A DNA stretch of 64,000 bases, from assembly GCA_027596075.1 (NCBI GenBank), contig JADGJC010000032.1, forward strand, positions 152,012 to 216,011, given 5' to 3'. This DNA is from Rhizophlyctis rosea. Its lineage: Eukaryota > Chytridiomycota > Chytridiomycetes > Rhizophlyctidales > Rhizophlyctidaceae. A program made the position numbers and the translations under genes. Under the pieces are notes generated by a model. The model did not search any database and was not told where the DNA came from. It saw only the letters and a list, made by a program, of their open reading frames with translations. This document shows positions 57,874 to 64,000 of the stretch, in pieces. Position 1 is the first letter of the stretch; every line of letters starts with the position of its first letter.

Positions 57874-58926
57874 CTACTCGAACACCTCAGCAATAATGCT
57901 TGAATCAACCTCCCTCATACTCTGTCTAAACTCCGCTTGCGTAACCAAATGATCCCACTGGCTCCGCATCCACCCCTTGACCCTCTCCGCCAACGCGTCG
58001 GAGATGCCTCTGTACTGAATGGCAAACCCAAAGATCCTCAATGCATGATGGCTATCAAGATGTTTGTCAATGATCTGACTTGCCATATACTCTAGCAAAT
58101 CGCTCATCTGGAAGTAATCTGCCGCGCGGATGACGTCAAGGTAAGCATCAAGGTCGACGGGTTTATGGAGGGATAGCGTGCCGGTGTAGGTGTATTCGAG
58201 GGCGGATTTGATGGTGTTGGCTGGGAAGTCGGTGATTTGGATGGTGGTGGAGGGTGTTGTGGATTCTTGGCAGCCGCTGGTGAACATGGCATTGAAGTAG
58301 GGGCTGCGGGATGCGAGGAGGACTTTGTGAGCGGGGAGGGTTACCGTTTCGCAAGAGGAGGATATCAGGAGTGTGACGTCGGACAAGGAGTCTTTGAGGA
58401 GTATGTTGCTGAACGGCATTTCTTTGCTGGTTGAGGAATGTGCGTGGGTGGAGGAGAGCGCCATGTCAAGGCAGACAGTCACACTGACTGATCCATCCGT
58501 GTCGATAAAATCTTTGAACTTGGTGAAAGTGGTGAATGAACTCCAGCCGTATCGATTGTTTGGAGTAGCGAGTATGGGTCGTGTGCCATCCCTGTCTTTT
58601 CGGACGAAATCCTCTTTTCCTTTTGGATGATGCAAGGTGATGGCGGCGCTCGTTTTGCGAGACCAGTCATTTCCGGAGTTGAGCTCGTATGTGTTTTTGA
58701 TTGCGACGCACCAAGCGCCGACAGGAGAGTCGGGTGATTCATCGACGTCTTTACCGTCTTTGTTCAGAATGAATTCTACTTTCCAGCGACATTCGTCTGG
58801 TCCAAAGGGGTCAGAACTGAATGTTGTTTTTTCGTTTGTCGTACTGGCGCGTATCATGGCCTGCCTAGCTCCCCATATTTTGCATTTGGCGGTCCAGACA
58901 GCGGTGTTTTCAATTGAGCATGGCAT
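57874..58926 (-). CDS. MATH-BTB protein, copy C (intact)
   Basis: A single exon of 350 residues from ATG 58926, the only undamaged member of the cluster. Residues 1-160 are MATH-like: AVWTAKCKIWGARQAMIRAS, SSDPFGPDECRWKVEFIL, then YGWSSFTTFTKFKDFIDTDG and SVSVTVCLDM. Residues about 175-280 are a BTB/POZ domain: LSDVTLLI, LPAHKVLLASRSPYFNAMF, SALEYTYTG and DVIRAADYFQMSDLLEYM. The tail (HHALRIFGFAIQYRGISDAL) is BACK-like. MATH-BTB proteins are usually CUL3 adaptors: MATH binds the substrate and BTB binds the cullin and dimerises. It is inverted relative to copies A, B and D. Confidence 0.88.
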   Translation of the reverse strand: MPCSIENTAVWTAKCKIWGARQAMIRASTTNEKTTFSSDPFGPDECRWKVEFILNKDGKDVDESPDSPVGAWCVAIKNTYELNSGNDWSRKTSAAITLHHPKGKEDFVRKDRDGTRPILATPNNRYGWSSFTTFTKFKDFIDTDGSVSVTVCLDMALSSTHAHSSTSKEMPFSNILLKDSLSDVTLLISSSCETVTLPAHKVLLASRSPYFNAMFTSGCQESTTPSTTIQITDFPANTIKSALEYTYTGTLSLHKPVDLDAYLDVIRAADYFQMSDLLEYMASQIIDKHLDSHHALRIFGFAIQYRGISDALAERVKGWMRSQWDHLVTQAEFRQSMREVDSSIIAEVFE

Positions 58927-59946
58927 CGTGATTGATGAGTCTGATTCGGGCGCTGATGGAGAACAAAGTGAATGACGATTTCAGCGGGCAGCTTTGAAAA
59001 TGGCCACTGAAGAAACGGAAGGCTTACCCTTGCGTGGAATTGTTGCTGACAGTGTATCGTGCAACGGCTGCTCAATATTGCGGGTATGAGAAGGCCTATG
59101 ATGGTAATTTAGTATTTCAATTTGCAAGTAAGAACGTCTGAGGTATTGAGATTCACAAATTACTGTACAAACAGCTATCGACATAAAACACACCTTTTAT
59201 TTAGCGAGTGCTCCAAATGTAGCATTCGTTCACTGCAGAAACTTGCTTGTGTCAGTCGCGGGAAACAGCAATAGCGAATGTGGCAGTTGCCCCCAAAGGC
59301 CTGTCATTCTGAGTGTAACGGTCACCTGCCATGATTGTGATGTGCTCATGAGATGCGCAGGATGGGCAGTACATCTGAAACAGATCGTATGCGATCTACC
59401 GCGCCACGTCACCGCAAAGGACTTTGCAAAGTCAACAGACTCGAACCTTTTGTTATGCAGCTCATGCATCTGGACCGGGCACCTTCCCATGACCCCACGG
59501 GTAATTTAAACAAAGAACTCAGTGGCGGATGCTTCCCTAGCTTCCAATTTACTGTACAGATCTTGCGATCATAGCTTTGGATTGAGTTTCCTTATCATCA
59601 AGACATTCAGTGAATAAAACCAAACCTGAGAGACAGCGACTTTTCATATTAGCAAGAAACTTTGAGTTTGATGCATCGCCTATTCAAGAAGGTAAGTTTT
59701 CGCGATATCCGACGAACCTTGTTTACTTTGCATGGCTCCATCGGTCCTACATAAACGACATTCCTTCAAACATAGTTCCGTCGCCGACCGCCCTCTGAGC
59801 CCGAAACGATTGAACGCCCATCGGAAGTTATAACGTCCGTCATTATTCCAACAGAAGTCAAGACGTCGGACAATACTTTGCGTGAGTTGTTCGACCTGCA
59901 AGTCCAACAATGATAGCAAAGTCTCTCATCATTTTCTACATTTTGA
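58927..59946. other. Intergenic
   Basis: About 1 kb between copy C (-) and remnant D (+), where both promoters would lie. The MATH N-terminus of copy D should occur near 59700-59940 but is not recognisable. No other feature. Confidence 0.5.
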
Positions 59947-60856
59947 ATCAGCCCCCAGCACTCCTGCTCCAACGGCAATGATGCACGTACACCAGATCCA
60001 AAGGTGGAAGCGTGGCTCTGTGCCTTGAAAAGCCCCGATGAGCTTTCCAAGGGAGACAAATGGGTTCTGAGAATCAGGGCTATCATAACGCTGAATCATC
60101 CGCGAAAATCGAAGGGTTTAGGAAAACGACAACGTTCTGAAGGGCGAACTCGCGTTCCCCAACACCAAATATGGATGGACCGATTACACCACTCTGAGCA
60201 GAATCAACGAGTTCATTACTTTGGAGGGAACAATCAGCGCAGAAGTGAGGGTAGAGATGGCTTTCTCTTCCACCGATGGGAACACATCCATCGCAAGTGG
60301 CGGCACGGTGTTCGGCCATATGCTCTTGCAAGATCACCTGTCAGATATTGGACTCGAGGTCCCAACCGCCGCTGGAATGGTGAAATTTCCAGCCCCCAAA
60401 GTCATCCTTGCCTGCCGCAGCCCTTACTTTTGCGCCATGTTTGCTAGCGGATGCTCCGAAGCCACCACCTCCACGCACACCACCGTCGTTCACCTCAAAG
60501 ATTTCACACCTGACGTCATCCGATCCATCCTTGAGTTCATATACACCAACACCCTATCCACTCACCAACCGGCGGACCTTCCTGCACATCTCGACCTCCT
60601 GCGCGCAGCAGATTACTTTCAAATGAGTGACCTGCATGCACACGTTGCCAACCGCACTATGGATAACCATCTATCCAGCACCTCCGCGTTGAGCATCTTT
60701 GCCTTCGCCATTCAGTATCAGGGTGCTTCTGCTGTTCTGGCTGAGAGGGTTAAAGGGTGGATTCGTGGGCAGTGGGATGAGTTGGTTAAGGAGGCGGAGT
60801 TTGGGGAGAATATGAAAGAAGTTGAGTCGAGTGTTATTGCGGCGGTGTTTGAGTGA
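59947..60856 (+). pseudogene. MATH-BTB copy D, truncated and frameshifted
   Basis: The N-terminal MATH block (the PFGP..RW segment) is missing; the open frame begins after a stop at 59944-59946. It reads PDPKVEAWLCALKSPDELSK and DKWVLRIRAIITLNHP, changes frame at about 60115-60140, then gives KYGWTDYTTLSRINEFITLE and a full BTB domain (PKVILACRSPYFCAMFASGC, ILEFIYTNTLST, LDLLRAADYFQMSDL), ending VESSVIAAVFE. A downstream Met (60221 region or later) could start a BTB-only protein, so partial function is possible. Confidence 0.75.
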
Positions 60857-62194
60857 CTGGGCGGATAGGGCCGTTGGGGTGAAGTGAAGTGGGTGTGTGG
60901 GGCGGAAGTCAATCCTTCGTTCTGCGTCTCGAGGTCTACGCAGAAGTTTCGTACAAATGCCAAGGTAGCAAATACTGATGGCGATGGTTAACAAAGTTGT
61001 GCACTCGGTAGCAGTTAGTGATAGCAAATAGTGTATCAGATGCAATTCGATGTTTGTAAACAGAAAGTCGTTTGTGCAGAAGGAGGCGTGACTGCGTTGG
61101 TATGTGTGCAGAAGCGAGAAAATTCGTCAGCGTCATCCTCGAGGAATCTCAAGCATCTTCTGGATATGTGCTTTGCGAAGTATGCTTTTCCTTGGTGAAT
61201 ACCGGTTGTATGCAAATCGACCGTGAGACCATGTATGGAAACAAGGTTCGGTTCGGACACTGGAGCGTGCCATGCCGACAAGAGACGCAGTATCTGCAGG
61301 ATTATGCAAATTGCAAGGTGCATGAAAATGAAATGTTCCTTACACGTGCAAGCCTTCTTCGGCTGTTGTGAAGTTGGAGGGGCGGAAAGTGTGGAAATTG
61401 GAACTGGGCGCCGCAACACACACAATATCGCACGTGCGATCTGAAAGCTGTGGAAATGGATCAAACTTCTCATGGCACAGTGCCCTTGCCACATAATTCA
61501 AGTCACCAAGCCACAGCAGTGCATTTAATTTTGGCAACTTGATGCGTTTACAGATTCGAAGCCCACTCGTTATGAACGCAACGAAGCACCGTGAAATGAA
61601 GCAACACTTTTCACTGTACTTTACACGTGCATTGTGGCGACTCGTAAGGCACCAGGAAGTGGATTGAAGAAGGTGTGGAACGGAAACTTACCTGCACCAA
61701 ACGTTCATGCATATTGCAGACCAGTTGGCGAACAATGTTGGGAGCATGGCGGTATGAAAACAAAATCGAATTTCCCGGGGCGCTCAAACGGTGGGCGCCT
61801 AGATGTAATGCTCAATTCATCCGTCAAATCAGAATTCATCTTGATGAAAAGTGGTGGAGGGCGCGCATCGGAGTTCCAGTCATAAAGTCAGAGCACGTTT
61901 TTCCTAATTCATTCATTTTGGATCTAAAGCGACGATGGAAAGGTACGCTTCCAAAACCACAATGTGGCAACAGGTGGCGCTATGTGAGAGAACATATAAC
62001 GACCGCTGCAGCGCCGGTATCTCCTCCTCTTCTGTGCATTCGGCACCAGATCCAAGTTACTTGTCAATTTTGTGAGTTGAACTACCCTGATTGCCCTTGA
62101 AAAGTGATTAGCATGAGATAGCATCTTGGTTTGCCATCCGGCATTTGGCCCAAAAATCGTTGTTACACCTCAAAAAACTACCTTTCAGACCCAG
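60857..62194. other. Gene-free region, 1.3 kb
   Basis: Open frames at 61036-61494 (-) and 61634-62100 (+) overlap each other in different frames and show no motif or codon bias. An exon-like segment before 62195 cannot be excluded, since the orphan frame is open upstream of its first ATG to 62126. Confidence 0.45.
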
Positions 62195-62941
62195 ATGGTC
62201 GTCGTCACGTCATTCAAGAAACCAACGCACTTGGACATCCCCACCGCTCATTCCACTCCAGATGCCAACGCCACACCGCGGAACTACGCCGTTCACTATG
62301 TCCTCCGCCGCCGCGCACTGGACGTGGCCTTCATGACAGGCCCATTCGGCTGGTTCGTAGCTCCCACCGCCCATCACTACGAACTCCTCTGGTGGATCCA
62401 AGAACTCTCCGACCGCCGCGATTCAGCTTTCTACTCCCCCACCTCATCCTCATCCTCCCAATCCGCATCATTCCCACCGCCAATCCATCCCCTCCAAGCC
62501 GGCATCCTCTCGTTTGAACCACTCCCCCAAACAAAATGGTACCATTGGCTCCTCGGCTGCGAAGGCGAATACCACACCCTCGACATAACATCCCATTTCC
62601 ATGCCCACAACTCAGAACCCCTCTTTCCACACTCCCCCAAATACCCGTATAAATACCTCCACATAACCACCCACGACCTTGTCTCGACTCGCGAAGTGGA
62701 TCTTCTTATCGAGCGTGCTAGCAGGCTGAATCTCCGCAGACATGGCGCGGCGGTGTTGTACAAGCTGTTCAGGAATAATTGCTGGCATGAGGCGATTAGG
62801 TTTATGGAGAGGAGCTTCGTGGGTGGGTCTGAGCAGAAGTTTAGGACTTTGACGGTGTATAGGGTTGTGAAGAGGGGGGAGTGGACAATGGGGTGGGAGG
62901 AGTATTGTCGGGATCCGTTTCCTCATCTGAAAAGTTTGTGA
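62195..62941 (+). CDS. Orphan protein, 248 residues, with NCWHEA motif
   Basis: Single exon; the first in-frame ATG is at 62195 (MVVVTSFKKPTHLDIPTAHS). Segments: YAVHYVLRRRALDVAFMTGP, FGWFVAPTAHHYELLWWIQE, a Ser-rich loop, KWYHWLLGCEGEYHTLDI, and LRRHGAAVLYKLFRNNCWHE followed by AIRFMERSF. The Asn-Cys-Trp motif at the start of a helix, after His-bearing strands, is reminiscent of LRAT/NlpC-type papain-like proteins, where NC(W/x) carries the nucleophile Cys, but the order of the His is uncertain and I do not assign the family. The ORF crosses a C-rich to G-rich switch at about 62745. Confidence 0.6.
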   Translation: MVVVTSFKKPTHLDIPTAHSTPDANATPRNYAVHYVLRRRALDVAFMTGPFGWFVAPTAHHYELLWWIQELSDRRDSAFYSPTSSSSSQSASFPPPIHPLQAGILSFEPLPQTKWYHWLLGCEGEYHTLDITSHFHAHNSEPLFPHSPKYPYKYLHITTHDLVSTREVDLLIERASRLNLRRHGAAVLYKLFRNNCWHEAIRFMERSFVGGSEQKFRTLTVYRVVKRGEWTMGWEEYCRDPFPHLKSL

Positions 62942-63451
62942 TCTTGCAGGCGACCAGGTTCGCCCGAATGTATATATCGTAGTCGTATTTTGTATATTGT
63001 TTGTTGTCTGTATCTCGCATTACCAATCTATGTAACGTAAATGAATCTCAATAAGTAATCTCATAGTTGGGGAAGTTGCCGAAGTTTCGTACTCAATGAG
63101 CAAGGTTAGAGCTGGTGGGGTACAGTCACCGCATTTCTTTTCGAGCAAAAGGGGACGACGGGGAAGGAAAACAAAAGTTACAAAAAGAAATGAAACGGAC
63201 TTCGGCAAAGCAAGAGCAGGGCATGTTTGCAAGGTGGACGGGCAAAAAACTACAGCACGCAGTATTCCCGTGTGGTCCCCCACCACAGTACTGACTGCGC
63301 CATCACCAGCCGGTGCTTTCTGGTGTGTATGGCCGTAGATATCAATATTTGTCTTGGTTCAACTTATATGCTTTGTCAACTTGTGAAACCTTCCTAACAA
63401 GTCTGACTACTATACACATCAACCATCGCAACAATACATGTCAAAACTCCA
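62942..63451. other. Intergenic spacer
   Basis: 510 bases between convergent 3' ends. No gene, repeat or motif recognised. Confidence 0.55.
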
Positions 63452-64000
63452 TCAATCACTATAAACAGTCAAATAGTCCATGTCGCCGTCCATCCCGGCC
63501 TTAACATCCCCAACACCCTTCCCGAAATCCTCTAAAACCTTCCTCCACAAAAGGAACAGCTTAGATTCCGCAAACGGACCACCATCCCGACCATATCCCC
63601 TCAAGGCTTGCCGCATTTCCGGAATCTGTTTAGTCCCTTCCTCGCTAATGCACATGAACGAGATCGCCCTGGGAGCACCAGTTTTGAATGCGTGTTTTCA
63701 AATGTAGGTTAGGATGGTTCTGGGTCTGAATTGGGCACTTGAAGGAGTGTGAGGCAGGCCGGCGTTTGAGATAATAAGCTGTGTGTCGCTTAATATGATT
63801 ACTTACTGGAGATAAATCACCACTATACACATGTGGCAGGTAAGCAAGTCGACGGCTGCCTTGATTCTGAACTTATCGTCATGGTAGTAGTATTGGTAAG
63901 AACCAGGTATATTCATCCAATCAACTCCCCTGCCAGCTCCCTTTCCGCGGTATACGTCAAGAGGCGCGGTGTTCCTTCGTAAGCTGGGAGGGGTTGTTCG
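63452..64000 (-). CDS. Unknown protein, C-terminal part (cut by the window end)
   Basis: Two exons, 64000-63807 and 63668-63452, joined in phase by GTAAGT...CCCAG. The reading enters open at the right edge: NTAPLDVYRGKGAGRGVDWM, NIPGSYQYYYHDDKFRIKAA, then across the intron IYLQAISFMCISEEGTKQIP, EMRQALRGYGRDGGPFAESK and LFLLWRKVLEDFGKGVGDVK to the stop. No family recognised. The last 20 codons of the first exon (LTCHMCIVVIYL) are hydrophobic. The 5' part lies right of the window. Confidence 0.6.

Noticed and set aside
1..64000. tRNA, rRNA or snRNA genes
   Set aside because: I looked for A/B boxes, cloverleaf ends and conserved rRNA or snRNA strings and found none convincing; a tRNAscan or Infernal run would settle it.
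1..64000. Sequencing indels as the cause of all broken genes
   Set aside because: The certain genes, including 14,955 coding bases of the giant gene, have no frame errors, so random indels clustering only in duplicated genes is unlikely, though mis-assembly of paralogues remains possible.

Overview
The window is nuclear DNA of a fungus-like eukaryote with dense, intron-rich genes. Introns are mostly 50-90 bases with GTRNGT donors and YAG acceptors. A zoosporic (flagellated, chytrid-type) fungus fits best: the window holds a 4,984-residue ASH-domain axonemal-type protein, a P2X receptor (known in early-diverging fungi, absent from yeasts and moulds) and a lineage-specific MATH-BTB array. No species can be named from sequence alone. 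Exon boundaries were worked out by hand; every multi-exon model with stated exons stays in frame and totals a multiple of three.

Layout. 0-13.5 kb is a housekeeping block: the start of a DUF4385-type gene, glutaredoxin, an AlkB-like zinc-ribbon dioxygenase, LSm5, a mitochondrial acyl-CoA dehydrogenase, ER glucosidase I and one orphan. 14-18.3 kb holds a membrane orphan, a P2X receptor and a poorly resolved gene. 18.6-28 kb holds three genes built from poly(A)-binding-protein RRMs: one with an EF-hand-like tail, one broken by a 5-base deletion, and one running from a PAM2 motif through three RRMs into a Cdc48/p97 N-terminal domain without the ATPase rings. A Pro/Ser-rich ORF overlaps the end of the last one. 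28-31.4 kb holds MOB1, flanked by six copies of a 93-95-base element with fixed ends and a variable middle. 31.8-50 kb holds an acidic orphan and the giant ASH protein (22 exons). 50-64 kb is gene-poor: a small secreted Cys-rich protein, four MATH-BTB paralogues (one intact, three damaged), a hairpin MITE-like element, one orphan and a gene cut by the window edge.

The most novel candidate is the PAM2-RRM-RRM-RRM-Cdc48N chimera and its cluster of PABP-derived relatives. It would physically couple mRNPs (RRMs; PAM2 binds the MLLE domain of PABP) to the adaptor-binding module of p97/Cdc48. The second is the six-copy fixed-length element around MOB1. The third is compositional: many exons switch abruptly from C/A-rich to G/T-rich on the + strand whatever the gene orientation.

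Limits: no searches could be run. Family calls rest on motif recognition, and short terminal exons and start codons remain the weakest parts.
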